Source of the DNA: Bacteroidota bacterium
GTDB lineage: Bacteria > Bacteroidota > Rhodothermia > JANXDC01
Reading direction: 5' to 3'
DNA length: 64,000 nucleotides
Assembly (NCBI GenBank): GCA_025998875.1
Contig: AP024675.1
Span: 62,001 to 126,000 of the forward strand
Shown here: positions 1-9,155 of the stretch, piece after piece
Layout of the letters: every line of letters begins with the position of its first letter
How positions within the stretch are numbered: position 1 is the stretch's first letter
The notes under the pieces: generated by a model
What the model was told of the DNA's origin: nothing
Seen by the model: the letters and a program-made list of their open reading frames with translations, nothing else
Databases searched by the model: none
Program-made: the position numbers and the translations under genes

Positions 1-1456
1 CCTCCAGCTGCTTAATCCCCAGGCTGATGCGGCGGTTCTCCACGTCGATATCCAGCACCACCACCTCGACCTGCTGGCCTTTTTTGAGCATCTCGCCCGG
101 ATGGCGAACCTTCTTCGTCCACGACAGGTCGCTTACGTGCACCAGCCCCTCGATGCCTGGCTCCAGCTCCACAAAAGCTCCATACTGGGCCAGGTTCTTG
201 ACCGTGCCCAGATGGCGCGAGCCGATCGGGTATTTCTCCGGGATCTTGTTCCACGGATCCTCGGTCAGCTGTTTGATGCCGAGGGAGATCTTGCGGTTCT
301 CTTTGTCTATAGACAAAATCACCACATCGACGAGCTGGCCCACGGAGAGCATCTGGGAGGGGTGCTTGATGTGCTGGGTCCAGCTCATCTCGCTCACATG
401 CACCAGCCCCTCGATGCCCTTCTCCAGCTCCACGAAGGCCCCGTAGTCGGTCAGCGAGACCACGCGGCCCTGAACACGCATCCCCTCGGCGTAGCGCTCT
501 TCGATGTTCTCCCACGGATGGGGCTGTAGCTGCTTGAGTCCGAGGCTGATGCGCTGCTTATTCTCATCGAAATCCAAGACCACCACCTGCAGCTTCTGAT
601 CGAGCTGCACGACCTCGCTGGGATGGTTGACACGACCCCAAGACAGGTCGGTAATGTGCAGCAGCCCGTCGACCCCGCCCAGGTCGATGAAGACGCCGAA
701 ATCCGTGATGTTCTTGACCGTACCTTCGAGTACCTGTCCGCGATCGAGGTTCTCCAGGATCCGCTGTCGCTGTTCTTCGAGGTCCTTTTCGATAAGCACC
801 CGATGCGAGACGACCACATTTTCGCCGGCTCGATTGAGCTTGACGATCTTGAACTCCATGCGCTTGCCGATATAGGAATCAAAGTCCCGCACGGGCCGCA
901 CATCGATCTGCGAGCCAGGCAGAAAGGCCTCGATGCCGAAAATATCCACCATCATGCCGCCTTTGACGCGGCGCTTGATCTCCCCTTCAATTACCTCATC
1001 GTTCTGGTAGGCCTGCTCGATGCGCTCCCAGATGCGCATGAGATCGGCCTTGCGACGGGAGAGCACCAAACGGCCTTCGGCGTCCTCAACGGATTCGATG
1101 TACACCTCTACCTCATCGCCGGGCTTAAGAGAGGTGATCTCCTTGAACTCCTGGATGGGGATGACCCCTTCGGATTTGAGCCCCACGTCCACGTACACCT
1201 CGCGGTCCGTGATAGCGGTAATCCGACCGCGTACGATCTCCCGCTCCTGGAAACGGGCCAGCGTGGACTCATAAATTCTGGCCTTCTCCAGACGCTCTCG
1301 CTCGCGCTCTTCTTCGAGCCGTTTCAGCTCCTCGAGCTTGATCACCCGGGAAGGGGCCTGGGGAGCCGAAGATACCCCCTCGGCAAGCAACTCAGGACCC
1401 TGTACTGCCTCGGATTCCACCGCCGTCTCGATCGTGCTTTTGTGCTCTTCCTGCAT
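1..1456 (-). CDS. rpsA: 30S ribosomal protein S1 (3' end outside window)
   Basis: Binds mRNA on the small ribosomal subunit and helps place it for initiation. About 485 residues are visible and the frame stays open to the left edge, so the C-terminus is missing. After a charged N-terminal stretch of about 60 residues come five S1 (OB-fold) repeats. The last three are the clearest, each with a G-x-F/A-V-x-L core followed by GLLH or GLVH and a D/E-x-SW motif. The ATG at 1456 was chosen because GGAGAG lies 6 nt upstream. An upstream ATG at 1530 is in another frame. Its own promoter is upstream. The family is certain from the repeat pattern; the number of missing repeats is unknown. Confidence 0.95.
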   Translation of the reverse strand, partial: MQEEHKSTIETAVESEAVQGPELLAEGVSSAPQAPSRVIKLEELKRLEEERERERLEKARIYESTLARFQEREIVRGRITAITDREVYVDVGLKSEGVIPIQEFKEITSLKPGDEVEVYIESVEDAEGRLVLSRRKADLMRIWERIEQAYQNDEVIEGEIKRRVKGGMMVDIFGIEAFLPGSQIDVRPVRDFDSYIGKRMEFKIVKLNRAGENVVVSHRVLIEKDLEEQRQRILENLDRGQVLEGTVKNITDFGVFIDLGGVDGLLHITDLSWGRVNHPSEVVQLDQKLQVVVLDFDENKQRISLGLKQLQPHPWENIEERYAEGMRVQGRVVSLTDYGAFVELEKGIEGLVHVSEMSWTQHIKHPSQMLSVGQLVDVVILSIDKENRKISLGIKQLTEDPWNKIPEKYPIGSRHLGTVKNLAQYGAFVELEPGIEGLVHVSDLSWTKKVRHPGEMLKKGQQVEVVVLDIDVENRRISLGIKQLE

Positions 1457-1585
1457 GCAGAGCTCTCCCTGTGGCTGTGCGCTCGCCACCACCGGCCAGC
1501 CACCACCGGCGATGGGATAGGGTTAGACATCCTCGCTCAGCTGCGGAAAGGCGCAACGAAATGAGGCGCTCCGCAGTTTAGCATG

Positions 1586-1617
1586 TAAAAGTACGACAGA
1601 CCTGCCTGCTCAGGCAA
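1586..1617 (-). promoter_or_regulatory. Bacteroidota-type promoter of rpsA
   Basis: On the minus strand TTG (1617-1615), a 21-nt spacer, then TACTTTTA (1593-1586). This fits the Bacteroidota primary-sigma consensus TTTG-N19/21-TAnnTTTG. It lies between the M48 protease stop and rpsA, leaving a leader of about 125 nt, so rpsA can be transcribed apart from the ccm operon. Confidence 0.6.
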
Positions 1618-1622
1618 GCCAA

Positions 1623-2426
1623 CTACCATCCCACCGCCTTCAGGCGCCGTTTGAAGCTCACGTAGCGCTCCCGAAAATCCGAACGCCCCTCCACCGGGGG
1701 GCCGGAGGCCAGCAGGCGCTCGATCTCCCGGATACGTCGCGCTGGATCCGGATGGGTGGAAAGCAATTCCGGGGGACGGGGCTCATTCTGGATACGGCGC
1801 AGGAAATCGGCCATCGCATCGGGTCGGTAAGGGGAGTTGAGCAACCACTGCGTGGCGGAGCGGTCCGCCTCCAGCTCGAAACCCCGGCTGAAACGCAGCG
1901 AGGCCAGCCCCACGCCCAAAGAAGCCACGATCTCTTCAAGAAGCCCCCGCTCTTCACCCAGCACGATCTGGCTGAGCACGCTCAGGCCGTAGCGGGCGGT
2001 GAGTTGACGGGTCACATGCCGATAGGCGGCGTGGGCCATCTCGTGGCCCAGGATACCGGCCAGTTCGGCCTCTGACTCCACGGCGTGTAACAGACCCGTA
2101 TAGACGTACAGATACCCGCCCGCGGTGGCAAAGGCGTTTACGATCGGTCCCCGGATCAGGGAGACGCGATAGCGAAACAACTCCTTGTAGGGCACCGTGT
2201 TGCGCTCCAGCAGGGTATCTACGATCCCCTGCACATAGCCAACCAGGGCGCGCTCCTCCTCCGTACGGGGCTCCACGATGGAGTATTCCGAACTACGCCG
2301 CAGGGCCGCATCGAACTGCGCCCCCAGACGCAGGTCCTCTTCGGCCGGAAACAGGTTCAGGCCGGCCGGGACGTGACAGGAGGCCAACAGGATCAACGCA
2401 CCCCCGATGCTCCTGCGTAGACCCAT
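1623..2426 (-). CDS. M48 family metalloprotease, lipoprotein
   Basis: Predicted zinc metallopeptidase of the periplasmic M48 (BepA/LoiP-like) type, probably acting in envelope protein quality control. A signal peptide ends in LLASC with the lipidated Cys at residue 17. The zinc site is HEMAH (128-132) plus a third ligand in ELEAD (184-188). The 267 residues are a single catalytic domain with no TPR tail, so it is shorter than BepA. The start codon lies 34 nt inside the end of truA, which suggests translational coupling and makes it the last gene of the ccm-truA run. The family is clear; the substrate is unknown. Confidence 0.9.
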   Translation of the reverse strand: MGLRRSIGGALILLASCHVPAGLNLFPAEEDLRLGAQFDAALRRSSEYSIVEPRTEEERALVGYVQGIVDTLLERNTVPYKELFRYRVSLIRGPIVNAFATAGGYLYVYTGLLHAVESEAELAGILGHEMAHAAYRHVTRQLTARYGLSVLSQIVLGEERGLLEEIVASLGVGLASLRFSRGFELEADRSATQWLLNSPYRPDAMADFLRRIQNEPRPPELLSTHPDPARRIREIERLLASGPPVEGRSDFRERYVSFKRRLKAVGW

Positions 2427-3175
2427 GGCAGTTCTTCTCCGTATTCGACGCTTTCGAGAACCAGACCGTGCGCGGGAGCCGCATAGCGGGCCTTATGCCG
2501 CTGCGGCTCTTCAAGATAGCATCGAAGGATCTCCACGGGCAGACGTCCGCGTCCGATCTCCACAAACGTACCCACAAGCAACCGGACCATACCCCGCAGG
2601 AACCGGTTAGCCGTGATCTCGAAATACCACCGATGCGGCCAGAGCGGATGGGCACACCACCGGGCCGCATACACCAGGCACCGGCTCCTGGTCGGAAGAT
2701 CGGCTGAGCGGCAGAAGGATCGAAAATCATGCTCTCCCGGCAGAGCCAGACCCGCCTCCTGCATACGATCCCAGTCGAGCCGATGGGGCACAAACCAGCT
2801 CTGCGTCCGATCCAGGGCCGCGGGCACGGTGCTCAGGTAGTAGCGGTAGGTGCGTCGGATGGCGCTGTAGCGGGCATGAAAGCCCTCCGGCGCCTCGGCC
2901 GCCGCCCAGACGCGCACATCCCGGGGCAGAAGCCCATTGAGCGCGGCAAGAAGCCGCCGCACCTGCAGGGGCTTTTCGAGCTGGAAATGGGCCACCTGCT
3001 CGCGCGCATGCACGCCCGCATCCGTGCGCCCGGCGCCCACCACCGCCACGGGCTGGCGCAGAATCGTGGCGAGCGCTTCCTCCAGCAGGCCCTGAATAGA
3101 AGGACCGTTGGGCTGGCGCTGCCAGCCCACATAGCGGCTGCCGTCGTACTCAATGCGCAGCGCGTAGACAGGCAT
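2393..3175 (-). CDS. truA: tRNA pseudouridine(38-40) synthase TruA
   Basis: Converts uridines 38-40 of the tRNA anticodon arm to pseudouridine. At 260 residues it is full length for the family. The catalytic aspartate is D52 in GAGRTDAGVHA, the TruA signature, and the N-terminus reads ALRIEYDGSRYVGWQRQP as expected. It starts 1 nt after the ccmF stop and overlaps the M48 gene by 34 nt, so it is co-transcribed with the cytochrome maturation genes. That link looks like operon position and not a shared function. Confidence 0.96.
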   Translation of the reverse strand: MPVYALRIEYDGSRYVGWQRQPNGPSIQGLLEEALATILRQPVAVVGAGRTDAGVHAREQVAHFQLEKPLQVRRLLAALNGLLPRDVRVWAAAEAPEGFHARYSAIRRTYRYYLSTVPAALDRTQSWFVPHRLDWDRMQEAGLALPGEHDFRSFCRSADLPTRSRCLVYAARWCAHPLWPHRWYFEITANRFLRGMVRLLVGTFVEIGRGRLPVEILRCYLEEPQRHKARYAAPAHGLVLESVEYGEELPWVYAGASGVR

Positions 3176-3176
3176 T

Positions 3177-5648
3177 TCAGATGGCCGCCGATGCCTCTAC
3201 GGGCTCCCGCTGGGGCGGCAGGGGGTGCGCCTTCTGCTGACGCAGTTCACCCCACCGGCGCAGGATGGAGAGCGCAAACCCGGCCATGAGCACCACGGTG
3301 CCCAACCAGAGCAACCCGATAAAGGGCTTCTCGTGCACCTCTACCAGCACCCAGGGCACCTGTCTAGGACCCTGCGCGCGGAGCACGGCCTGGCCCTGAT
3401 CAACGTTCATGCCCTCGAACCAGAGCGTCACGTTCCACTCCGGCACCCCGTCGGGAAGAAAACGCTGCGTTCGATCGCGCAGGATCAGGTACACGGGCCG
3501 GAGCGTGCGCACCTCACCCGTGCCCGTATGGGTGAGCTCTACGAGCGCGGCCACCGCGATGTCCACCTCTTCCTCCCGAAGATCTTCCGGCAGGCGCAGC
3601 TCGCCCTCGGCCCGCATGGGTTCAGGGGCCTTGAGGATCTGGAAGCGCGCAAAGCGGATCCGGTATGCCCCGAGCCGCTCTTGCTCCCCACGGCGGAGCA
3701 AAAACCGATGCGTGGTGCTGTCTGTATCCTCTTCCTCAGAGCGCAGCATCCAGTCCGGCACCACGGCCACGTAGAGATCCCGATCCCAGAAACTGACCAC
3801 ATCGGGATGCTGGATGGCTTGGCCGTTGCGGCTCCGGTAGGCGCTGGGCTCCAGGACCACGGATCGGCCCCGGGGATCGGTGATCGCGATGCGGTAGAAG
3901 GCCTCTCCCCGACGCGGCTCGACGCGCTGCCCCACGTAGGCGATCCGATACCCCGCCACCTGCCGCTCCTCGCCCAGATAGAGGGGAAAGTGCTTGGGCT
4001 GCACATCCCGATGCGCCACGTGCGGATCGTTCGGATCTCCGAGCAGGATGCCCTCCCCCGGAGGCACAAGCGTGCGATCATGGCCGGAAGAAGAAACAAT
4101 CCCGAAAAGCACCAGGGCCATTCCGATATGGGCGATGGCGCCACCGGCCAGACGGGGATTGCCCCGAAAAAGGCGAAGCAGCACGCGCGCGTTGGCGAAA
4201 AAGGCAAAGGAAGCCCCCAGAATCAGCAGAAGATAGCGCCCCTCCCGCACCCCCGCCGCCCACAGGGCCAGCGCCGTAACGGCCGCGCTCAGCATAAAGG
4301 GGACAAAGAGCGCGCGCACAAAGGCCCGGCCATCCATGCGATACCACCAGAGCAACTGTCCGAGCCCGATGAGCAGGCCCAGGGCGATGGCCAGGGGCAG
4401 AGTCCAGCTGTTGTAGAAGTGCATATCCGGAGGGGCCGGATTGTCCCGAAACAGCCTGCCTAGAATGGGGGTACTTGTGCCCACGATGATCACCATGGCC
4501 ATGGCCGAAAGCACCATGGCGCCCAGAAACAGCACAAACTCCCGGCTCAATAGCGCCGGATCCTGCTTCGGTCGGGGTAGTTCGCGGAAACGGAGCACAA
4601 AAAACCCCAGCCCCAGCCCCACCACGGACAGCATCCAGAGCAGCAGCTGATTGTATAGCCCCAAATCCACAAACGAATGCACGCTGGCATCGCCCAGAAT
4701 ACCGCTTCGGGTCAGGAAGGTGGAGTAGACGACAAAGGCAAAGGCCAGCATAGGAAGAAGCAGAGCGGCCTTAAAGCTCGTCCCGCTGCGGCGATAGGCG
4801 ATCATCACGTGCACGGCGCCGGCCGCCAGGAGCCAGGGCACCAGAGAGGAGTTCTCCACCGGATCCCAGGCCCAGTAGCCGCCGAAAGAGAGCGTGACAT
4901 AGGCCCAGTAACCGCCCAAAATGATGCCCGCGCCCAGAACAAGCGTGGCAAAAAGCGTCCAGGGCAGCGCCGGACGGATCCACTGCGTATAACGCCGCGT
5001 CCACATACCCGCCACGGCGAAGGCGAAGGGCACAACCATGGCGGCAAACCCCACAAAGAGCGTGGGGGGATGAGCGGCCATCCAAGGGTTCTGCAACAGA
5101 TCATTGAGCCCGTTGCCGTCCTCCGGACGAAAGCCCGGATTGTTCTGAAAAACCGGAGCGTCAGGGAACTTCTCTGCCAGCAGGAGAAAGGGGCTACTGC
5201 CCACGCTGATCGGACCCAGGCGCGCGCCCACGATCATGGAAAGGAGAAACAGCTGGCTCAAGGCTACCACGGCCATGACGGAAGCCTCGAAATCGCGCGC
5301 CGTACGCCAGAGCGCCCACCCGATAAGCCCCTGAAAGAGGGCCCAGAGCAGGAAACTCCCCTCCTGTCCGGCCCAGAAGGCGGCGATCACATACAGCAGG
5401 GGCAGCTCCCGTGCGGTGTGCTGATAGACATAGGCGTATTCAAAGCGCTGCTCCAGCAGCAGATACCACAACAGCGCCGAAGCGCCCCCAAGCCCCAAGA
5501 GGGAAACCGACCAGGCCGCTCGGCCCCAGCGCCGCCAGGCATCCGCCCACACAGGCTGCCGCACGGCCTGCCAATAGGCATAGCCGGATACCGCCGTTGA
5601 GACAAAAGCGAGCTTGATGAGCCCGCTCCCCCAGAATCCGATCTCCAT
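3177..5648 (-). CDS. ccmF: Cytochrome c maturation heme lyase CcmF
   Basis: Large polytopic membrane protein (823 residues) that attaches heme from holo-CcmE to apocytochrome c on the periplasmic side. The tryptophan-rich heme-handling WWD segment GGYWAWDPVEN begins near residue 256, and the family motif FWAGQEGSFLLW lies near 92-103. Hydrophobic segments continue to about residue 510, followed by a soluble periplasmic region (about 530-770) and a last membrane helix near 780. GGAG lies 7 nt before the ATG. It sits directly after ccmE in the ccm operon. Confidence 0.95.
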   Translation of the reverse strand: MEIGFWGSGLIKLAFVSTAVSGYAYWQAVRQPVWADAWRRWGRAAWSVSLLGLGGASALLWYLLLEQRFEYAYVYQHTARELPLLYVIAAFWAGQEGSFLLWALFQGLIGWALWRTARDFEASVMAVVALSQLFLLSMIVGARLGPISVGSSPFLLLAEKFPDAPVFQNNPGFRPEDGNGLNDLLQNPWMAAHPPTLFVGFAAMVVPFAFAVAGMWTRRYTQWIRPALPWTLFATLVLGAGIILGGYWAYVTLSFGGYWAWDPVENSSLVPWLLAAGAVHVMIAYRRSGTSFKAALLLPMLAFAFVVYSTFLTRSGILGDASVHSFVDLGLYNQLLLWMLSVVGLGLGFFVLRFRELPRPKQDPALLSREFVLFLGAMVLSAMAMVIIVGTSTPILGRLFRDNPAPPDMHFYNSWTLPLAIALGLLIGLGQLLWWYRMDGRAFVRALFVPFMLSAAVTALALWAAGVREGRYLLLILGASFAFFANARVLLRLFRGNPRLAGGAIAHIGMALVLFGIVSSSGHDRTLVPPGEGILLGDPNDPHVAHRDVQPKHFPLYLGEERQVAGYRIAYVGQRVEPRRGEAFYRIAITDPRGRSVVLEPSAYRSRNGQAIQHPDVVSFWDRDLYVAVVPDWMLRSEEEDTDSTTHRFLLRRGEQERLGAYRIRFARFQILKAPEPMRAEGELRLPEDLREEEVDIAVAALVELTHTGTGEVRTLRPVYLILRDRTQRFLPDGVPEWNVTLWFEGMNVDQGQAVLRAQGPRQVPWVLVEVHEKPFIGLLWLGTVVLMAGFALSILRRWGELRQQKAHPLPPQREPVEASAAI

Positions 5649-5660
5649 CGGGTTTCTCCG

Positions 5661-6062
5661 TTACATAGAGGTTGTGCTGCGCCCGCTGGCCACCTGATCG
5701 TTGTACTTCGAAGGGCACTTGATCAGAATGCGATCGGCGTAGAAGATCCCCTCCTGCATGCGCCCTTCGACCACGATCCGCTCCGCATCTTCGAATCCGG
5801 CGGGCTTGGGTCCTGCGTAGACGACGCGGCGAAGGTTGCCCATCTCGTCTCGCATCCAGAAGCTGAACTCCGCACGCGCAAGATCGAAGCGCGTGCCGCG
5901 CTCCGGTACCCAGAACCCCACCACATGCGCGCGCGCCCCGGAAGATTCCGCCCGGGCGAAATCCATGTATCCGCCCACGCTTTTACCGAAGTTTACCAGC
6001 AATAGCGCGGTAAAACCGGCCGCGATCACCCCGCCGAGGGCGAGCTTAATTGTACGCCTCAT
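5661..6062 (-). CDS. ccmE: Heme chaperone CcmE, Cys-type variant
   Basis: Periplasmic membrane-anchored heme chaperone that passes heme from CcmC to CcmF. It has one N-terminal membrane helix (about 5-25) followed by the OB-fold domain, 133 residues in all. The usual covalent heme ligand is a histidine in an HxxxY motif. Here the equivalent segment reads LIKCPSKY, giving C116-x3-Y120. Cys-type CcmE proteins of this form are known from archaea and some bacteria. The ATG at 6062 was chosen because the TM helix begins immediately after it; an upstream extension in frame has no such character. It overlaps the small ccmD-like gene by 17 nt. Confidence 0.9.
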   Translation of the reverse strand: MRRTIKLALGGVIAAGFTALLLVNFGKSVGGYMDFARAESSGARAHVVGFWVPERGTRFDLARAEFSFWMRDEMGNLRRVVYAGPKPAGFEDAERIVVEGRMQEGIFYADRILIKCPSKYNDQVASGRSTTSM

Positions 6063-6294
6063 CCTCGACCTCCGTGATTTTTGCCTGCAATCGGGGGATT
6101 TCCCGCTCCAGAAGGCGCATGCGCCGCTCCAGATGCAGCAGAAACAGCACAATACCGACCCAGATCAGCAGCACCACCCCGAGTACCACGTAGAGCTTTC
6201 CCTCGCTGAGCATGGTTGCCTCGAAGGCGGAGGGCGCCAGGCGCCCGGCAGCCAGCGTATCCCAGGAAACCAGCGTATCGGAAACCATGGGCAT
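6046..6294 (-). CDS. CcmD-like small membrane protein
   Basis: An 82-residue protein with one strong transmembrane helix (about 35-54) followed by a charged, coiled-coil-like tail with an LERRMRLLER segment. This is the architecture of CcmD-family proteins, which stabilise the CcmABC complex and help release holo-CcmE. It lies between ccmC and ccmE, the usual place. The ATG at 6294 has AGGAAGG upstream. An internal ATG at 6213 would give a 55-residue protein closer to typical CcmD length, so the start is uncertain. Confidence 0.75.
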   Translation of the reverse strand: MPMVSDTLVSWDTLAAGRLAPSAFEATMLSEGKLYVVLGVVLLIWVGIVLFLLHLERRMRLLEREIPRLQAKITEVEDEAYN

Positions 6295-6297
6295 GAT

Positions 6298-6975
6298 TCA
6301 CCCTTCCTGCATGCGATATCGATGCGCTTCCAGCAGACGACGAATGCGTCCGTGTCGATAGCTGAGCTCGAAGAGCCAGAAAAACAGCCCCAAAAAGCCG
6401 ACCACGGAGGCGTAGAAAACGATCCGCATCTGGGGAGCGGTGATCTCATCAAAGGCCGGATTGCCCTCCGCGCCGGGATGCAGGCTGGGCAGCTGTCGGG
6501 GGATGATGAAGAGCAGAAACGGCACCGTGACCAGGGCCAGGGCCGCGTAGACGGCGCTCAGGCGAGCGCGCCGGCGCTCCTCCTCCACCGTGCCCCGAAG
6601 GGCAAAATACGCCCCGAGCAACAGCAGCTGAGCCAGGGCGAGCGTCTGCTTGGGGTCCCAGTTCCACCACGCCCCCCAGGTAAAACGCGCCCACAGGGAC
6701 CCCGTTAGCAGCCCCAGGAGCCCGAAGAGCGCAGCCACCCGGGCGGCGTGTTCGGCCTTCATATCATCCTCGATGCGGCCGCGCACCAGGTACCGCACCC
6801 CATAGAAAACCGAGAGCGCAAATCCGAACACCATGACAAACCACATGGGCACATGGAAATACAGATTGCGCGCCGTCTGTTCCAGAATGGGCAGATCGGG
6901 CACCGGCACAAGAAAGGCGGCCAGGAGCACGGCCGTCATCCAGAGGATCAGGATCTTCTTCCAGAAAGCCCGCAT
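6298..6975 (-). CDS. ccmC: Heme exporter/CcmE-loading protein CcmC
   Basis: Integral membrane protein that presents heme to CcmE. Its 225 residues form about six transmembrane helices. The WWD signature WGAWWNWDPKQT is at 100-111, and flanking histidines (FHVPMW near 41, SLHPG near 166) are candidate heme ligands. It starts 8 nt after ccmB ends and its stop is 3 nt before the ccmD-like start, so it is a tight operon member. Family and role are well supported. Confidence 0.95.
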   Translation of the reverse strand: MRAFWKKILILWMTAVLLAAFLVPVPDLPILEQTARNLYFHVPMWFVMVFGFALSVFYGVRYLVRGRIEDDMKAEHAARVAALFGLLGLLTGSLWARFTWGAWWNWDPKQTLALAQLLLLGAYFALRGTVEEERRRARLSAVYAALALVTVPFLLFIIPRQLPSLHPGAEGNPAFDEITAPQMRIVFYASVVGFLGLFFWLFELSYRHGRIRRLLEAHRYRMQEG

Positions 6976-6983
6976 GTGTATCG

Positions 6984-7661
6984 CTATTCATGCCAGACGT
7001 AGTCGAAGAGCACGAAGGCGGCCGCAAGCACCGCTCCGGCGTATCCCGTTAACGCCAGAAGCTCCGGACTCGTTTCCATAAAGCTCGCCCCCCGGATCGC
7101 CTGCTCCGTTCCCCGCGCCCCGGCCAACAGCACGGGAATGAGCACGGGGAAGCCCAGCACCGCCAGAAGAGGGCCGCGCGCCGCGGTGCGCGCGATCAGC
7201 GCGGAAAGCAAGGTCATGGCCGCCGAAAGCCCCACAACCCCGAGGCCGAGCACGGCAAAGAACACATCCGGCCGTTGCACGGACAGGCCCAATAGCAGGA
7301 CGTAGACAGCCGCGGAAGCGAAGCCCACAAGCGCGCTCAGCCACAGAGTAAAGAGCCATTTGCCCGCATAGACGGCCGAGGCCGGGGCGTGCAGGCGAAG
7401 CACCCATACCGTACCCCGTTCTTCTTCACTCACAAAAGCCCGCCCCAGCCCGTTTCCGGCCGAAAACAGGAGCACCACCCACAGCAGGGCCGCATGCAGG
7501 CCCGCATCCCGCACCTGCCCTCGCACGGCGAAGAGCACAACCAGGAGGGCGGCGGCGGAAAACAGAAACAGGATGGCCAGCCCGTGGCGCAGGCGCAGTT
7601 CGGAGACCGCCTCCTTGCGCACAACCGCCCAGACGCTAAAAAACCAGGCGCGCAGGTCCAT
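6984..7661 (-). CDS. ccmB: Heme exporter subunit CcmB
   Basis: Membrane subunit of the CcmAB ABC complex needed to release holo-CcmE. The 225 residues form about six transmembrane helices, with a conserved NGLGRAFVSEEERGT segment early in the protein. It is the first gene of the ccm operon, directly after a Bacteroidota-type promoter. The partner ATPase CcmA is not next to it and is not found anywhere in this window, so it must be encoded elsewhere. Confidence 0.9.
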   Translation of the reverse strand: MDLRAWFFSVWAVVRKEAVSELRLRHGLAILFLFSAAALLVVLFAVRGQVRDAGLHAALLWVVLLFSAGNGLGRAFVSEEERGTVWVLRLHAPASAVYAGKWLFTLWLSALVGFASAAVYVLLLGLSVQRPDVFFAVLGLGVVGLSAAMTLLSALIARTAARGPLLAVLGFPVLIPVLLAGARGTEQAIRGASFMETSPELLALTGYAGAVLAAAFVLFDYVWHE

Positions 7662-7671
7662 AAGAGGCAGG

Positions 7672-7704
7672 TAAACCTACGCAACCGGAAGCGGAGGATG
7701 CAAA
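7672..7704 (-). promoter_or_regulatory. Promoter of the ccm-truA-M48 operon
   Basis: Minus strand TTTG (7704-7701), 21-nt spacer, TAGGTTTA (7679-7672); ccmB starts 11 nt downstream. It matches the TTTG/TAnnTTTG consensus and is back to back with the promoter of the divergent MFS gene. Confidence 0.65.
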
Positions 7705-7712
7705 AAAACAGG

Positions 7713-7743
7713 TCGAATTTTCCGTGAAATCCCCCTATCTTCG
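7713..7743 (+). promoter_or_regulatory. Promoter of the MFS transporter gene
   Basis: TCG (7713-7715), 20-nt spacer, TATCTTCG (7736-7743). The start codon follows only 11 nt later, so the mRNA should be nearly leaderless; no Shine-Dalgarno sequence is visible. The -33 part is a weak match. Confidence 0.45.
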
Positions 7744-7754
7744 CCCCCGCAGAT

Positions 7755-9155
7755 ATGCCCGAACCCATCCCGGTCCCCCCGAAGCAGCGAGTCTGGATCA
7801 CCCGAGGGGTACTCCTCGGGGTGTGGCTGGTGGCCCTGGAGGGCACCGTCGTGGCCACAGCCATGCCGCGCGTGATCCGGGATCTGGGCGGAGCGGCCCT
7901 CTACAGCCTGCCCTTCACCTTCTACATGCTGGCCATGACCATCAGCGGCCCACTCTGGGGTCGGTTTTCCGACCTCTGGGGCCGCCGTAAGCCCTATTTC
8001 GGGACCCTGGTGCTCTTTCTCCTCGGATCTGCCCTCAGTGGAGCGGCCTGGAATATGGAGGCTCTGGTCGGGGCGCGCACCTTGCAGGGCGCCGGGGCGG
8101 GAGGGCTACAGGCGCTCAACCTGACCCTGATCGGGGAGCTTTACCCCATGCGCGAGCGCGCTCGGGTGCAGAGCTACATCAGCCTGATCTGGGGGCTTTC
8201 TTCCGTGCTCGGTCCGCTCATCGGCGGGGTCATTACCGAGACGCTCTCCTGGAGGGCCGTCTTCCTGCTGGCTATCCCGGTGGGCCTGCTGGCCCTGACG
8301 CTGGTGGGCCGTTTCTATCCTCCCTGGCGCGGAACCGAAGAGGCGCCCCGCATAGACGGCCTCGGGGCGCTCTGGTTCAGCCTGAGCGGGGTGCTCGGAC
8401 TCTACGGATTGGAGAGCCAGCACTGGGGGCTAGTGGGCCTGGCGGCCCTGCTTCTGGCCGTTTTCCCCCGGATAGAGGCCCGACATCCGATGCCGTTACT
8501 GCCCCTGCAGCTCCTGCGGGACGGATTCCTGCGGCGCTCGCTGGGGAGCAATTTTCTGGGCGGGATGGCCTTTTTCGGCTCCGTAGCCTTCATCCCCCTC
8601 TGGGGACAGACCGCCCTCGGAAGCAGTGCCGTAGAGGCCGGCCTGTTGCTCACCCCGCTCAGCGGGGGATGGACGCTCAGCGGCCTGCTGGCCGCCCGCT
8701 GGCTGCCCAAATGGGGTCCACAACGGCTTATTCGCCTCGGCGCCGCGCTGATCACAACAGGTTTCACCGCCTGGGCCATGCTGAGCCAGAGCCCGCTATA
8801 CGTGCAGATGGGCTGTGGCCTGCTCGTCGGACTGGGAATGGGACAGGCCATGATCGCTTTGCTCATCAGCACGCAGGAAAGCGTAAAACGCACCGAGCTG
8901 GGCGTGGTGACAGCGCTCATTTTCTTCTGCCGCAACGTCGGAGGCGCGCTGGGCACAGCGCTCATGAGCGCCCTGCTGGGCCGTAACCTCTTCGAACCGG
9001 CGGGGCTTCTTGCCCGCTTCCCGGGGGTCCTTCTTTTCGCCGCCGCCCTGGGGCTGGGTATGCTCTTCATCGGAGGCACGCTGCGGGAACGCCCCCTCAG
9101 CGCCGAAGGCGCTCCGGATCGGGTGCAAACACCTCAGCAGGCCATCGGCTCGTAG
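7755..9155 (+). CDS. MFS drug-efflux-type transporter (EmrB/QacA-like)
   Basis: Major facilitator of 466 residues with a likely 14-helix (DHA2-type) layout. The first helix reads LEGTVVATAMPRVIRDLGG, the DHA2 motif D1 region. WGRFSDLWGRRKPY (about 73-86) is the cytoplasmic loop 2-3 motif A of MFS proteins. The second motif, GPLIGGVITETLSWRAVF, matches motif C-like helix 5. It probably exports drugs or metabolites by proton antiport; the substrate cannot be told. Its 3' end overlaps the convergent FAD oxidoreductase gene by 59 nt. Confidence 0.88.
   Translation: MPEPIPVPPKQRVWITRGVLLGVWLVALEGTVVATAMPRVIRDLGGAALYSLPFTFYMLAMTISGPLWGRFSDLWGRRKPYFGTLVLFLLGSALSGAAWNMEALVGARTLQGAGAGGLQALNLTLIGELYPMRERARVQSYISLIWGLSSVLGPLIGGVITETLSWRAVFLLAIPVGLLALTLVGRFYPPWRGTEEAPRIDGLGALWFSLSGVLGLYGLESQHWGLVGLAALLLAVFPRIEARHPMPLLPLQLLRDGFLRRSLGSNFLGGMAFFGSVAFIPLWGQTALGSSAVEAGLLLTPLSGGWTLSGLLAARWLPKWGPQRLIRLGAALITTGFTAWAMLSQSPLYVQMGCGLLVGLGMGQAMIALLISTQESVKRTELGVVTALIFFCRNVGGALGTALMSALLGRNLFEPAGLLARFPGVLLFAAALGLGMLFIGGTLRERPLSAEGAPDRVQTPQQAIGS

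Noticed and set aside
1342-1530. Minus-strand ATG at 1530 as the rpsA start
   Set aside because: It is in another frame from the S1 repeats and its 62-residue product has no recognisable features. The ATG at 1456 has a good Shine-Dalgarno.
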